A stretch of DNA of 43,370 bases from Pseudomonadota bacterium (GTDB taxonomy: Bacteria > Pseudomonadota > Alphaproteobacteria > Reyranellales > Reyranellaceae): NCBI GenBank assembly GCA_020160955.1, contig JAIUOX010000033.1, positions 1 through 43,370 on the forward strand, read 5' to 3'. Each line of letters begins with the position of its first letter. Positions within the stretch are counted from its first letter, which is position 1. The notes beneath the pieces were generated by a model. The model was not told the origin of the DNA. It saw nothing but the letters and a program-made list of their open reading frames with translations, and searched no databases. This document shows positions 1-10,714 of the stretch, piece after piece. Both the position numbers and the translations under genes were made by a program.

Positions 1-166
1 CAGGGAGCTGAACGCCGGCCTCAAGGACCCGAAGATCCGCGGCCGCATCGTCGAGCTGGGCGGCACGCCGCTCGGCGGCACGCCCGCCGAGTTCGGCAAG
101 ATCCTGGCCGACGCGACCGAGAAGTGGGCGCGCGTCATCAAGTCGGCCGGCATCAAGGCCGACTAG
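1..166 (+). CDS. Bug-family (TctC-like) tripartite tricarboxylate transporter receptor, C-terminal fragment
   Basis: Only the last 54 codons are in the window; the reading frame enters at base 2 and ends with TAG. The tail carries LGGTPLGGTPAEF followed by an amphipathic helix with EKWARVIKSAGIK, the usual ending of Bug/TctC periplasmic binding proteins, which capture carboxylates for TTT-type or related uptake. The 5' part, signal peptide and ligand site lie outside, so substrate cannot be guessed. The family call rests on the conserved tail only but that tail is very characteristic. Confidence 0.85.
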   Translation, partial: RELNAGLKDPKIRGRIVELGGTPLGGTPAEFGKILADATEKWARVIKSAGIKAD

Positions 167-173
167 GCAACGT

Positions 174-482
174 TCAGTTCTGCAGGCAGTAGTCGCCGCT
201 CACGTGGTAGCCGTTGGGGCAGGCGCCGCGCCGGATCACCGCGTTCTTCGAGCGGTCACTGCTGGCGAGGCAGTAGTCGCCGCTGACCTGGTAGCCGCTG
301 GGGCAGGCGCCGACCCGGGGCAGCGCCGGCCGCGCCGACGCCGAGCTGGGCGCGCAGTAGTCGCCGCTCACCTGGTAGCCGCTCGGACAGGCGCCGCGAC
401 GCGGCAGCGGCTCCTGCGCCACGGCCGCGCCCGCGGTGAGCGCGAGGGCAGCCAGCAGAAAGAGCCCGATCGATCTCGTCAT
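174..482 (-). CDS. Small secreted protein made of three CPSGYxVSGDYC repeats
   Basis: A 102-residue protein starting at the ATG at 482, which has GGGAG 8 bases upstream; a further upstream frame is open but would put 23 charged residues before the signal peptide. Residues 1-22 form a signal peptide ending in AVAQ. The mature part is three copies of a 14-residue unit, GACPSGYQVSGDYC or close to it, repeated every 28 residues. Each copy holds two cysteines, so each may fold as a small disulfide-closed loop. I know no function for this motif; the arrangement suggests an exported, disulfide-rich, possibly surface or periplasmic protein. It is transcribed convergently with the Bug receptor before it and divergently from the SnoaL-like gene after it. 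Confidence 0.8.
   Translation of the reverse strand: MTRSIGLFLLAALALTAGAAVAQEPLPRRGACPSGYQVSGDYCAPSSASARPALPRVGACPSGYQVSGDYCLASSDRSKNAVIRRGACPNGYHVSGDYCLQN
186..395 (-). repeat. Three in-frame repeats with an 84-bp period
   Basis: Near-identical 42-bp blocks sit at 186-227, 270-311 and 354-395, exactly 84 bp apart, and encode the GACP(S/N)GY(Q/H)VSGDYC units of the secreted protein. The linkers between blocks are diverged, so only the cysteine motif is held constant. The high nucleotide identity suggests recent duplication or gene conversion. Confidence 0.9.
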
Positions 483-595
483 GCTCGTCTCCCGCGCGTC
501 AAACGACGTCGTCACATGCCGGTGATCCCCCGGATCGGACATGGACCGCACCCGGCACCCTGCCTACGGTTCGGCATCGCCGCCAGAGGATCGTC

Positions 596-1087
596 ATGAA
601 GCTTCCCACCACTCTTGTCGCCCTGCTCTTCGCGCTCGCCGCCCACGCGCCGCTCCACGCCCAGGTCCCGGTGGTCGGCAATCCCGACCACGAGTCGATG
701 CTGGTGTCGAAGGACCCGGCGCTCGCGGCCAACAAGCGGCTAGTCTACGACTTCTGGCGCGAGGTCTTCGAGGCGGCGCAGATGGACAAGGTCGAGAAGT
801 ACATGGCCGCCGACTATATCCAGCACAACCCGATGGTGCCGACCGGCCGCCAGGCGTTCGTCGACTTCTTCAGCAAGATCCGCAAGCCCAGCCCGGTCGA
901 GGCGAAGATCAAGGCGCCGCTGGTCGCCATCATGGCCGACGGCGACCTCGTGATGCTGGCCTTCGCGCGCGAGTATCCCGACCCGAAGGACCCGTCGGCC
1001 AAGTACACCACGACCTGGTTCGACATGTTCCGGATCAAGGACGGCAAGATCGTCGAGCACTGGGACCCGGCGATGAAGCGGCCGTAG
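596..1087 (+). CDS. Secreted SnoaL-like (NTF2-fold) protein
   Basis: A 163-residue protein with a signal peptide (residues 1-22, cleavage after AHAPLHA). The mature part has the NTF2/SnoaL pattern: a helical start with NKRLVYDFWREVFEA, the ADYIQHNPMVPTGRQAF segment typical of SnoaL-like polyketide-cyclase-type proteins, and a strand-rich end with RIKDGKIVEHWD. Such periplasmic SnoaL proteins are common in proteobacteria and mostly uncharacterised; some bind or isomerise small hydrophobic molecules. It stands alone. Substrate unknown. Confidence 0.88.
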   Translation: MKLPTTLVALLFALAAHAPLHAQVPVVGNPDHESMLVSKDPALAANKRLVYDFWREVFEAAQMDKVEKYMAADYIQHNPMVPTGRQAFVDFFSKIRKPSPVEAKIKAPLVAIMADGDLVMLAFAREYPDPKDPSAKYTTTWFDMFRIKDGKIVEHWDPAMKRP

Positions 1088-1102
1088 CGACAGTGGGCAG
1101 CC

Positions 1103-1139
1103 CCTTTCCTGTCATCCCGAGCGCAGCGAGGGACCTTTC
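1103..1139. repeat. Copy of a GTCATCCCGAGCGCAGCGAGGG-type interspersed intergenic repeat
   Basis: The gap between the SnoaL-like gene and the sulfatase holds the block around TCATCCCGAGCGCAGCGA (1112-1129) followed by GGGACCTTTC. Blocks of this type (TCATCCCGAGC..AGCGAGGGATCTTT) recur in intergenic regions of many unrelated bacterial genomes, as I recall. The block has a partial dyad, TCCC at 1115 against GGGA at 1130. No second copy was noticed in this window. Confidence 0.6.
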
Positions 1140-1145
1140 GCCGTT

Positions 1146-2945
1146 CTAGAGGTCGATCCGATCCAGCCCCCAGGTCACGCCGGCGACGTCGGGCAGTTCG
1201 CGGCCGTCGTCCTTGCCGATCTCCTTCTTGATCGCCGCCTCCAGCTTCCTGTTCATGGCGGCCAGGACCTTCTCGTTCTTCTTGCGATCGAGTGCGAGGT
1301 TGGTCGTCTCGCCGGGATCCTTGTCGAGGTCGTAGAGCTCGACGTCGTTCCACTTGAACAGCTGGTCCAGCGTCTGCGGGCTGTTGTGGTCGAGCGGCGA
1401 GAAGTAGCGCGTGAAGCGGTAGCGGCCGTCGAACGCCGAGCGGACGTGGCCGCGCTTGCGCAGGTCGGGCTTGAAGCCCTCCTTCTTGGCCTCTTCCTTG
1501 GGGTCCTTGCCGGCGGCTGCCGCCTTCGCCGCGAAGTCGAAGACGTTGGCGTCGTTGCTCGCCAGCCCGCTGTAGGTGAACAGCGTGGCGTCGCGCACCG
1601 CGTCGATCGCCTTGCTCTCGGGGTTGCCGAGCAGGCCCGACAGGTCCTCGCCCGGCAGCGCCCGGCCGGCAAACTCGGCGGCCTGCGCCGGCGTCGCGCC
1701 GGCGAAGGCCAGCAGGGTCGGGGCGAAGTCGATGTGGCCGCTCAGCGCCTTGCACGACCGGCCGCCGGTGGCGTCGGGATGGACGATGGTCATCGGCAGG
1801 TGCGTCGTCTCGCGGTAGGCGAACGGGCCCTTGCCGCGCAAGCCATGCGCGCCCGCCATCTCTCCGTGGTCCGAGGTGTAGACGACGATGGTGTTCTGCG
1901 CGAGGCCGAGCGCGTCGAGCTCGGCCAGCAGCGCCTCGAGCGACTGGTCGACGTTGCGGATGCAGTTCAGGTAGTAGTCGTTGAAGCGCTTCCAGCGCGC
2001 ATCCTCGGGCGGCACGTGGCCGAGGATGTGGTCCCAGATGCGGTCGAACTCGCCGTGCGCCCGGGGGCGGCCCGGCGCGTCGAACGGCTCGCGCAGGCTC
2101 TTCGGCAGCGGCTGGTCCCAGGTCGCCTTGTACAGCGCGTGGTTGGGCGCGCGCGCCGCCTGCAGGCGCAGCTTGCCGGTGTCCTGCACGTTCTCGCCCG
2201 GTGCGTCGGTGTTGAAGTACATGACGTCGTGCGGGTTCACGAAGCTCACGAACATGCACCACGGCTTGTTGTCGTCGGCCATTGGCCGGCCCTTGCTGCG
2301 CAGCCAGTTGATCGCGCTGGCGGCGGTCACCTGGTCGTAGCTGTAGCCGCCCAGCGTGTGGCCGATCAGGTCGCCCGGCGAGAAGTTGTCGGCGAAGCCG
2401 TACTTCTCCATGTGCGGGGTCATGAAGCGGCCGATCTCGGTGGTATCGAACTCGCGGGAGAGGTGCCACTTGCCCTTGTAGGCGGTGTAGTAGCCGGCCT
2501 TGCGCAGCATGTGGCCGATCGTCGGCGTGTCGGTCGGCAGGTCGCGCATCCACGGCACGTCGAGGTTCTCGTACATGCCGTTGTCGGGCGTCTGCAGGCC
2601 GGTGACGATCACCGAGCGCGACGAGGTGCACATCGTCGCCGGGCACTGGTGGTTGGTGAAGGTGACGCCGGTCTTCTGCAGGCGTTCGTGGCCGGGCAGG
2701 GTCAGCCCCTTGGGCCAGCGTGCGTGCGAGCGCTCCTGGTCGGAGAACACGAACAGGATGTTGAGCCCGGTGCGCTTGCTGGGCGCGCCCGGCGGCGGCA
2801 CGTAGGGCGCGGCCGGCGCGGCGGGCGGCGTCGCCTGCGCCAGCGCCTCGCCGGCCAGGGTGGAGGCCAGCAGGGGCGCGGCGGCGAGGGTGCCGAGGAG
2901 GTGCCGGCGGCTATGGACGACGGTCTGTTCGGTGTCTTTTTTCAT
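1146..2945 (-). CDS. Tat-exported sulfatase-family hydrolase with non-canonical CTSSR active-site motif
   Basis: A 599-residue alkaline-phosphatase-superfamily sulfatase. The N-terminus has a twin-arginine signal (HSRRHLLG, residues 11-18) with cleavage near ALAQA, so it is exported folded to the periplasm. Metal-site features: FVFSDQER with Asp69, and TSDHGEMAGAHG in the second half. The formylglycine site reads C106-T-S-S-R110, with Ser where the classical C-x-P-x-R motif has Pro. The C-terminal part (LYDLDKDPGETTNLA) is the standard sulfatase ending. It lies 49 bp downstream of a second sulfatase and is probably last in that operon. Substrate (aryl, choline or sugar sulfate, or phosphonate ester) cannot be told. 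Confidence 0.9.
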   Translation of the reverse strand: MKKDTEQTVVHSRRHLLGTLAAAPLLASTLAGEALAQATPPAAPAAPYVPPPGAPSKRTGLNILFVFSDQERSHARWPKGLTLPGHERLQKTGVTFTNHQCPATMCTSSRSVIVTGLQTPDNGMYENLDVPWMRDLPTDTPTIGHMLRKAGYYTAYKGKWHLSREFDTTEIGRFMTPHMEKYGFADNFSPGDLIGHTLGGYSYDQVTAASAINWLRSKGRPMADDNKPWCMFVSFVNPHDVMYFNTDAPGENVQDTGKLRLQAARAPNHALYKATWDQPLPKSLREPFDAPGRPRAHGEFDRIWDHILGHVPPEDARWKRFNDYYLNCIRNVDQSLEALLAELDALGLAQNTIVVYTSDHGEMAGAHGLRGKGPFAYRETTHLPMTIVHPDATGGRSCKALSGHIDFAPTLLAFAGATPAQAAEFAGRALPGEDLSGLLGNPESKAIDAVRDATLFTYSGLASNDANVFDFAAKAAAAGKDPKEEAKKEGFKPDLRKRGHVRSAFDGRYRFTRYFSPLDHNSPQTLDQLFKWNDVELYDLDKDPGETTNLALDRKKNEKVLAAMNRKLEAAIKKEIGKDDGRELPDVAGVTWGLDRIDL

Positions 2946-2994
2946 CGGGGCGACATAGATACCAACGATATGGCGACTCTGCGGCAGCGCGCCC

Positions 2995-4545
2995 TCACGA
3001 CCGGACCAACAGGCCGCCGGGCGAGGTCGTCATGCCGGTGAAGCCGCGCTCGTTGGACCGCAGGCGCCACGACAGCAGGCGCTGGGCATAGTCGAGCAGG
3101 CGGGCCGCGCAGGCCGGGTCGGCGGCCCGGTCGTGCAGGCAGTGGGGATCGCTGGCGAGGTCGAAGAACAGCGGCGGCAGGGCGGCGAAGTGGACGTACT
3201 TGCCGGTCTCGTCGCGGATCACCGCCAGCGAGCAGGCATCCATCGGCAGGCCAAGGGCGCGCTCGGAATCCGACGTGCCCAGCCCGCGGAAGTCGAACTC
3301 CCAGTGGACCTCGCGGCGCCAGTCGGCCGGGGCCTCGCCGCGCAGGAAGGGCAGCAGCGAGCGGCCGTCGCACTGCCGCGGCGCCGCCCGGCCCAGCCAG
3401 TCGAGGATGGTCGGCATGACGTCGACCGCCTCGGTGAAGCGCGTGACGGTGCGGCCGCGGCCGGCATCGGCGGCGCGCCCCGGGTCGCGCACGATCAGCG
3501 GCACGTGGAAGGCCTCGTCGAAGTAGCCCTGCTTGCCCAGCAGCCAGTGGTCGCCCAGCATTTCGCCGTGGTCGGCCGTCACCACGATCAGCGTGTCGTC
3601 GTAAAGTCCCCAATCCTTCAGCCGGTCGAGCAGGCGGCCGACCTGGTCGTCGACCTCGCGCACCATGCCGTAGTAGGTGGCGCGCAATTGCGCGATGGCG
3701 TCGTCGTCCAGCGCCGACACCAGGCCGTCGCCGGTGACGAAGAAGCCCGACTGGGCCTGGCTGCGCAGGTAGGTGGCGAGCAGCGGGTGCTGGCTGGCTT
3801 CCGTCTCGACCGTCGGCGCGCGCACCGGGCGCGGCATGTCCTCGGCCCGGTACAGCGCGTGGTAGGGCCGCGGCGCGACGAACGGCGGATGCGGCCGGAT
3901 GTAGGCGGCGTGCGCGAACCACGGCCGGTCGCGGTGCAGGGCGATGTAGTCGAGCAGCCGGTCGGTCAGGAAGGCGGTGATGCTGTCCTCGGCGGCGAAG
4001 CGGGCCGGCGCGAAGGTCGGGCCCCTGCCGCCGGTCTCGCCGCCTGTTTCGTTGTCTGCCGGCCGGTAGATCTCGGTCACGTTGCCGGCGAACGGGTAGC
4101 CGCGGCGGGCGAGGTGGGCCATCCAGGGCAGCGGCCGCTCCGGCAGGTGCAGCTCCGCCGTGAAGCCCGGCATCACGCCCTCGTAGCTGCGCAGCGCCGG
4201 GTCGGCGGGATCGAGGCCGGTCGGGTCGGGCGCGGTGTCGGTGTAGCCGAACAGCGCCGGGTCGTAGCCGGCCTTGCGGGCTTCCAGCGCGAGGTTGGTG
4301 AAGCGTCGCGACAGCGGCGCGCCGTTGCGCACGACGCCGTTGGTGTGCTGGTAGGTGCCGGTCAGCAGCGCCGCGCGCGACGGGCCGCACGGCGAGGCCT
4401 GCACGAAGTGGCGCCGGAACAGCACGCCGTCGGCGGCGAGGCGATCGAGGTTCGGCGTCTCGATCCGGGCGTTGCCGGCGCAGCCCAGCGCATCGGCCCG
4501 CCACTGGTCGATGACGATGAACAGGACGTTGCGGGGCGCGCTCAC
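2995..4545 (-). CDS. Sulfatase / phosphonate-monoester-hydrolase-like enzyme
   Basis: A 516-residue protein from a GTG start at 4545, overlapping the stop of the upstream receptor gene by 4 bp (GTGA), which signals translational coupling. It has no signal peptide and is probably cytoplasmic. NVLFIVIDQWRAD gives the first metal ligands, C53-G-P-S-R57 is the canonical cysteine-type formylglycine motif, and VTADHGEMLGDH gives the later ligands. The short IDQWRADALG beginning and the lack of a signal peptide resemble phosphonate monoester hydrolase/arylsulfatases of rhizobia. The active site needs conversion of Cys53 to formylglycine by a generating enzyme; the only SUMF1-type gene nearby (14589-15312) looks unfit for that. 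Confidence 0.92.
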   Translation of the reverse strand: MSAPRNVLFIVIDQWRADALGCAGNARIETPNLDRLAADGVLFRRHFVQASPCGPSRAALLTGTYQHTNGVVRNGAPLSRRFTNLALEARKAGYDPALFGYTDTAPDPTGLDPADPALRSYEGVMPGFTAELHLPERPLPWMAHLARRGYPFAGNVTEIYRPADNETGGETGGRGPTFAPARFAAEDSITAFLTDRLLDYIALHRDRPWFAHAAYIRPHPPFVAPRPYHALYRAEDMPRPVRAPTVETEASQHPLLATYLRSQAQSGFFVTGDGLVSALDDDAIAQLRATYYGMVREVDDQVGRLLDRLKDWGLYDDTLIVVTADHGEMLGDHWLLGKQGYFDEAFHVPLIVRDPGRAADAGRGRTVTRFTEAVDVMPTILDWLGRAAPRQCDGRSLLPFLRGEAPADWRREVHWEFDFRGLGTSDSERALGLPMDACSLAVIRDETGKYVHFAALPPLFFDLASDPHCLHDRAADPACAARLLDYAQRLLSWRLRSNERGFTGMTTSPGGLLVRS

Positions 4546-5528
4546 TCGATCAGCTCGTCGGCCTGGGCCTGCAGCAGCGGCGGCACCTTGAGGCCGAGCG
4601 CCGCGGCGGTGCGCAGGTTGATCGCGAATTCGAAGCGGGTTGGCTGCAGCACCGGCAGGTCGGCCGGCTTCGCGCCCTTCAGGATGCGGCCGCTGTAGAC
4701 GCCGAGCAGGCGGAACGCGTCGGGCAGGTCGGTGCCGTAGCTCATCAGGCCGCCGGCCACCACCGGCTCGCGCCACTCGTAGATCGCGGGCAGGCGATGG
4801 CGCGCCGCCAGCGCGATCACCTGGTCGGCGCGGTTGTTGAAGAACGGATCGGCGCCGACCACCACCGCGTCGACATTCTCCTTCGCGAGGCTCGCGAAGG
4901 CGGCGTCGAGGCCGGCCGGGTCGCCGGCCTGCGCCTCGGCGATCGCGAGGCCGATCGCCCGCGCCGCCTCGCGCGCCCCGGCCAGCTGGGTCGGCGCGGT
5001 CGGGTTGTTCGGGTTGGCGAGGAAACCGACGCGCCGCGCCGCGGGCAGCAGCTCGTGCAGCAGCTGCAGGCGCTTGGGGATCAGTCCGCTGGAGAACAGG
5101 CGGACGCCGGTGGCAGTGCCGCCCGGCCGGTTGAAGCTCTCGACCAGCCCGTCGGCGACCGGGTCGCCGGCCGTCAGGAAGACCAGCGGCGTCGCGCCGA
5201 TGACCGGGCGGGCGGCCAGCGCGCTGCTGATGTTGCCGGCGCAGATCACCGCGGCCTTGCGCGCCACCAGCTCGGCGGCCAGCGGCGCCAGCCGGTCGCG
5301 CCGGCCATCGGCCCAGCGGTACTCGATCCTGACGGTCTGGCCGTCGATGAAGCCGCTCTCCTTCAGCCCGTCGCGGAACGCCCCGGCCCGGAAGCTGGCG
5401 GCGGCCTCGCTTTCGCTGAACAGGAAGCCGGCGACGGGAAGGGGAGCCTGTGCCCGCAACCGGGAAGGACCCATCGCGGCCGCTCCGCCAAGCGCCGCGA
5501 GGCCCGTCGAAAAGACGCGTCGCCTCAT
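4542..5528 (-). CDS. ABC_sub_bind-type substrate-binding protein (orphan)
   Basis: A 328-residue periplasmic receptor of the ABC_sub_bind (TrpX-like) family: an Arg-rich N-terminus with a signal peptide (residues 1-27), GDPVADGLVESFNRPGGTATG in the middle, the hinge GFLANPNNP, and the ending FEFAINLRTAAALGLKVPPLL that defines the family. In characterised members these bind aromatic amino acids or related molecules for an ABC importer, but no permease or ATPase gene is near. It is the second gene of the operon ThDP enzyme - receptor - sulfatase - sulfatase, 48 bp after the ThDP enzyme. A paralogue lies at 7410-8396. Confidence 0.9.
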   Translation of the reverse strand: MRRRVFSTGLAALGGAAAMGPSRLRAQAPLPVAGFLFSESEAAASFRAGAFRDGLKESGFIDGQTVRIEYRWADGRRDRLAPLAAELVARKAAVICAGNISSALAARPVIGATPLVFLTAGDPVADGLVESFNRPGGTATGVRLFSSGLIPKRLQLLHELLPAARRVGFLANPNNPTAPTQLAGAREAARAIGLAIAEAQAGDPAGLDAAFASLAKENVDAVVVGADPFFNNRADQVIALAARHRLPAIYEWREPVVAGGLMSYGTDLPDAFRLLGVYSGRILKGAKPADLPVLQPTRFEFAINLRTAAALGLKVPPLLQAQADELIE

Positions 5529-5576
5529 GGGACGCGATCCTTCCAGATCGCGTCCCGCTTGGCGAGGGCCGCCGTC

Positions 5577-7253
5577 TCAGCCGGCGACCGGCGTCTTCAC
5601 CTTGTAGGCGTTGTCGATGATCGCTTCCGGCAGCGGCTGGCTCTCGGTCTCCGGGATCATCACCTCGATGTAGGCCGCGCCGTCGTGCGCCTCGATCCGG
5701 GCGAGCGCCGCCTCGAGCTCGGCCACCGTGCCGACCTTCAGGCTGAGCCAGCCCTCGCAGCCGAACGCCTGCGGCAGCAGGTGGTAGTTCAGGCGGGCGA
5801 GGTCGTCGTAGGGATGGCCGCGCTCGCTGATCACGTCCTCGACGCCGTACAGGCCGTTGTTCAGCACGAAGATGATCGGCCTGGTCTTGTAGCGGCCCAT
5901 CGGGCCCAGCTCGTTGAGCGTCAGCTGGTGCGAGCCGTCGCCGGTCACCAGGATGGTGCGACCCGATGTCTTGGCCATCTCGACGCCGAGGCAGGCGGGC
6001 GTCGCCCAGCCGATCGATCCCCACAGGCCCTGGCCCTCGGCCGACACGCCGGCCGGCAGCAGCATCTTGTTGAGGCGGGTCATGCAGCTGCCGGTCTCGA
6101 TCACCAGCGTGTCGTCCTTGCGCAGCGCCCGCTGCAGGCGCGGGTAGAAGGCGTCGGCCGACAGCCGGTCGTCGCCCTTGCCGACCATCGGCAGTTGCGC
6201 GGTCTTCACCGGGTTGGCGGCCTTGCGCGCCGTCACCTTGGCCACCAGCGCCGCCAGCACGTCGTCGATCGCCACGTTCAGGAACACCTTGTCGCCGGCC
6301 CGCACCCAGTTGTCCTGGATCGACACCAGGCGCTCGGCCTTCGGCACGGCGGTCCACATGCCGGTGTTGAGTTCGTGGGTCGAGAGGCCGCCGATATCGA
6401 GGATCAGGTCGGCCGCGTCGACCGCCTTGCAGACGTCGGGCGAGCTCGACCACAGCGCGCCGCAGTACATGCCCATGTATTGCGGCAGCGACTCGTCCAG
6501 CGTGCCCTTGTCGTTGGCCATCAGGGCGAACGGCAGGTTGGACTTCTCCACGAAGGCGGTCGCCTTGTCGGCGACGCCGTAGCGGGCGACGAGGTGCGTG
6601 ACGATCGCGATCGGGTACTTCGCCGCGGCCAGCCGGGCGAGGATCGTGGCCACCGCGGCGTCGAGTTCCTTCGGCACGCTGGCCTGGCGCTTCATTGCCG
6701 ACAGCGTCTTGCCGGTCACCGGCTTGCCGAGCACCGGCAGGGTGCCATTGACCTCGGAGATCACGATGTAGGCCGGCTGGCTCTGGCGCAGCGCCTCGCG
6801 GATCACCCGCTCCATCTCGTCGACGCAGTTGTCGGGGGTCAGGTTGGCGGTGACGCAGCAGGCCGCGCCCGACAGCGCCTGGAAGCGGTCGTACACCGTG
6901 TCGCCGAGATTGTGGTGGGTCAGCAGGCCGAGGTGCTGGATGCGCTGGCTCGGCATGCCGACCAGGTGGAACACCGGCAGGCGGTGGGCGCGGCTGCCCA
7001 TCACGCCGTTCAGCGCCGACAGCTCGCCGACGCCGTAGGTGGTCGACAGGATGGCGGCGCCGCGCACGCGGGCATAGCCGTCGGCGGCGTAGGCCGCGTT
7101 CAGCTCGTTGGCGCAGGCGACCCACGACAGGCCCGGCACCTTCTCCGCGGCATCGTCGATCGCGAAGGCGTAATCGCCCGGCACGCCGAAGACGCGATCG
7201 ATTCCAAGCTGCGCGAGGCGCGACAGCGCGTACTGGGCAACGGTGAGTTCCAT
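5577..7253 (-). CDS. Pyruvate/indolepyruvate-decarboxylase-type ThDP enzyme
   Basis: 558 residues from the ATG at 7253, chosen because AAGGGG lies 9 bases upstream; an in-frame GTG at 7271 has no such site. Three ThDP domains are visible: PYR domain with Asp27, Glu50 (ANELNAAYAADGYAR) and the His113-His114 pair (LTHHNLGD), all at the same positions as I recall for Zymomonas pyruvate decarboxylase; a central domain; and the PP domain with GDGSHQLTLNEL...LNNGLYG and the later Glu in YGVEDVI. It should decarboxylate a 2-oxo acid to an aldehyde without redox. Phenylpyruvate or indolepyruvate is as likely as pyruvate. It appears to head an operon with an ABC receptor and two sulfatases. Confidence 0.9.
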   Translation of the reverse strand: MELTVAQYALSRLAQLGIDRVFGVPGDYAFAIDDAAEKVPGLSWVACANELNAAYAADGYARVRGAAILSTTYGVGELSALNGVMGSRAHRLPVFHLVGMPSQRIQHLGLLTHHNLGDTVYDRFQALSGAACCVTANLTPDNCVDEMERVIREALRQSQPAYIVISEVNGTLPVLGKPVTGKTLSAMKRQASVPKELDAAVATILARLAAAKYPIAIVTHLVARYGVADKATAFVEKSNLPFALMANDKGTLDESLPQYMGMYCGALWSSSPDVCKAVDAADLILDIGGLSTHELNTGMWTAVPKAERLVSIQDNWVRAGDKVFLNVAIDDVLAALVAKVTARKAANPVKTAQLPMVGKGDDRLSADAFYPRLQRALRKDDTLVIETGSCMTRLNKMLLPAGVSAEGQGLWGSIGWATPACLGVEMAKTSGRTILVTGDGSHQLTLNELGPMGRYKTRPIIFVLNNGLYGVEDVISERGHPYDDLARLNYHLLPQAFGCEGWLSLKVGTVAELEAALARIEAHDGAAYIEVMIPETESQPLPEAIIDNAYKVKTPVAG

Positions 7254-7409
7254 TTCTTTCGACCCCTTCACGGTGATGGCTGCACCTAGGGCGCACGGGG
7301 GCCGGGCGCAATGACGCAGCCCCGGCGGGGGGCGACTATCGACACCGATCTGGATGCATCCGCGACATGGTCGCCCACCGGCGACCGGCGCCGCCTGTTC
7401 GATCGCGTC

Positions 7410-8396
7410 CTATTCGATCACGTCGTCGGCGCGCGCCAGCAGGGTCGGCGGGACGGTCACGCCGAAGCGTGCCGCGGTGCCGAGGTTGATCGCGAGGTTG
7501 TAGATCGATGGCTGCTCGACCGGCAGCGTCGCGGGCGACTGGCCGGACAGGATGCGGCCGGCCATGACGCCCGCCTGCCGGGTGGCGCCCAGCACGCTCG
7601 GCCCGTAGGCCATCAGGCCGCCGTTACGCGCGAACTCGGCGAACATGGTGATGGTCGGCAGCCGGTGCTTCAGCGACAGCGCCGCGAGGTCGCGAATGGC
7701 GGCGAACACCATCGGCGTCGACAGCAGGATCGCCGCGCCGACGCCCGCCTCGGCGGCCTTCGCGAAGGCCGCGTCGTAGTCGGGGCGCGCGCGGACCTCG
7801 AGGATGTCGGTCGCGATGCCGAGGTCGCGCGCGATGCGGGTCAGCGCCTCGACCTGCAGGCGGCCGCTGGCGGGGTCCCAGACCAGCGCGACGCGCGACA
7901 GCGACGGCAGGCACTCGCGCAGGAATTCCAGCCACTTGCCGACGAAGCCCTGCACGTCGAGGAAGATGCCGGTGAGGGTGCCGCCGGGCCGCGCCACGCT
8001 CTGCACGAAGCCGTCGGCGACCGGGTCGCTCTCGAAGTCGTAGGCGACGATCGGCGTGCCGTTCGCGGCCTGCCGCGCGGTGCGCAGCGCCGCCGGTCCG
8101 GCGGCGATGAAGACCGAAACCTTCTGGGCGAAGATGTCCGCGACGACCGGCGGCAGCCGCGCCGGGTCACCGCCGGTCGAGCGCAGGATCGTCTCGACCT
8201 CGCCCTGGTACCCGGAGGCGCGCAGTCCCTCGAGGATCAGCGCGGAGCGCGCGTCGGCCAACTCGGGCGGACCGACATAGGCGTACCCGATGCGGGCCGG
8301 GCGACGGCCCTGTGCCGTCGCGACCCGGGATGCCAGCGCCGCCGCGATCGCCGCTGCCGCCAATGCCCGGCGCTTCAGTCCGCCCCTGTCGTCCAC
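7410..8396 (-). CDS. ABC_sub_bind-type substrate-binding protein, second paralogue
   Basis: 328 residues, the same family as the receptor at 4542-5528. It has an Arg/Ala-rich signal peptide (residues 1-29, VATAQG), the ESDPVADGFVQSVARPGGTLTG block, and the family ending NLAINLGTAARFGVTVPPTLLARADDVIE. Sequence has drifted from its neighbour, so this is not a recent duplication. It starts 18 bp downstream of katG on the same strand and is probably co-transcribed with it, an unusual pairing. No ABC permease or ATPase is adjacent, so it may feed a distant transporter or act as a sensor. Confidence 0.9.
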   Translation of the reverse strand: MDDRGGLKRRALAAAAIAAALASRVATAQGRRPARIGYAYVGPPELADARSALILEGLRASGYQGEVETILRSTGGDPARLPPVVADIFAQKVSVFIAAGPAALRTARQAANGTPIVAYDFESDPVADGFVQSVARPGGTLTGIFLDVQGFVGKWLEFLRECLPSLSRVALVWDPASGRLQVEALTRIARDLGIATDILEVRARPDYDAAFAKAAEAGVGAAILLSTPMVFAAIRDLAALSLKHRLPTITMFAEFARNGGLMAYGPSVLGATRQAGVMAGRILSGQSPATLPVEQPSIYNLAINLGTAARFGVTVPPTLLARADDVIE

Positions 8397-8414
8397 TCTC
8401 TCTCCTGTCCACGC

Positions 8415-10613
<2,199 letters not shown>

Positions 10614-10714
10614 TTACGGCGAGTCTTGCAACAGGCGCGGGGGCCTCTCAACGCATCGCCCGCCTCGATCTACACAGCGTCGTGCTGAATTCCGACGGCG
10701 GCCGGCGACGCCGA

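Noticed and set aside
186..395. CRISPR-like array of three repeats
   Set aside because: Repeats are in frame inside a signal-peptide-bearing gene and the 42-bp spacers encode protein linkers; no cas genes nearby.
2995..7311. A single open frame of over 1,400 codons on the minus strand
   Set aside because: Only its last third (2995-4545) is coding; the rest is the out-of-frame shadow of the receptor and ThDP enzyme genes in very GC-rich DNA.
7369..7386. GGTCGCC-CACC-GGCGACC hairpin as a terminator or operator
   Set aside because: Perfect 7-bp stem, but no T run on either strand and such short GC palindromes are expected by chance here.
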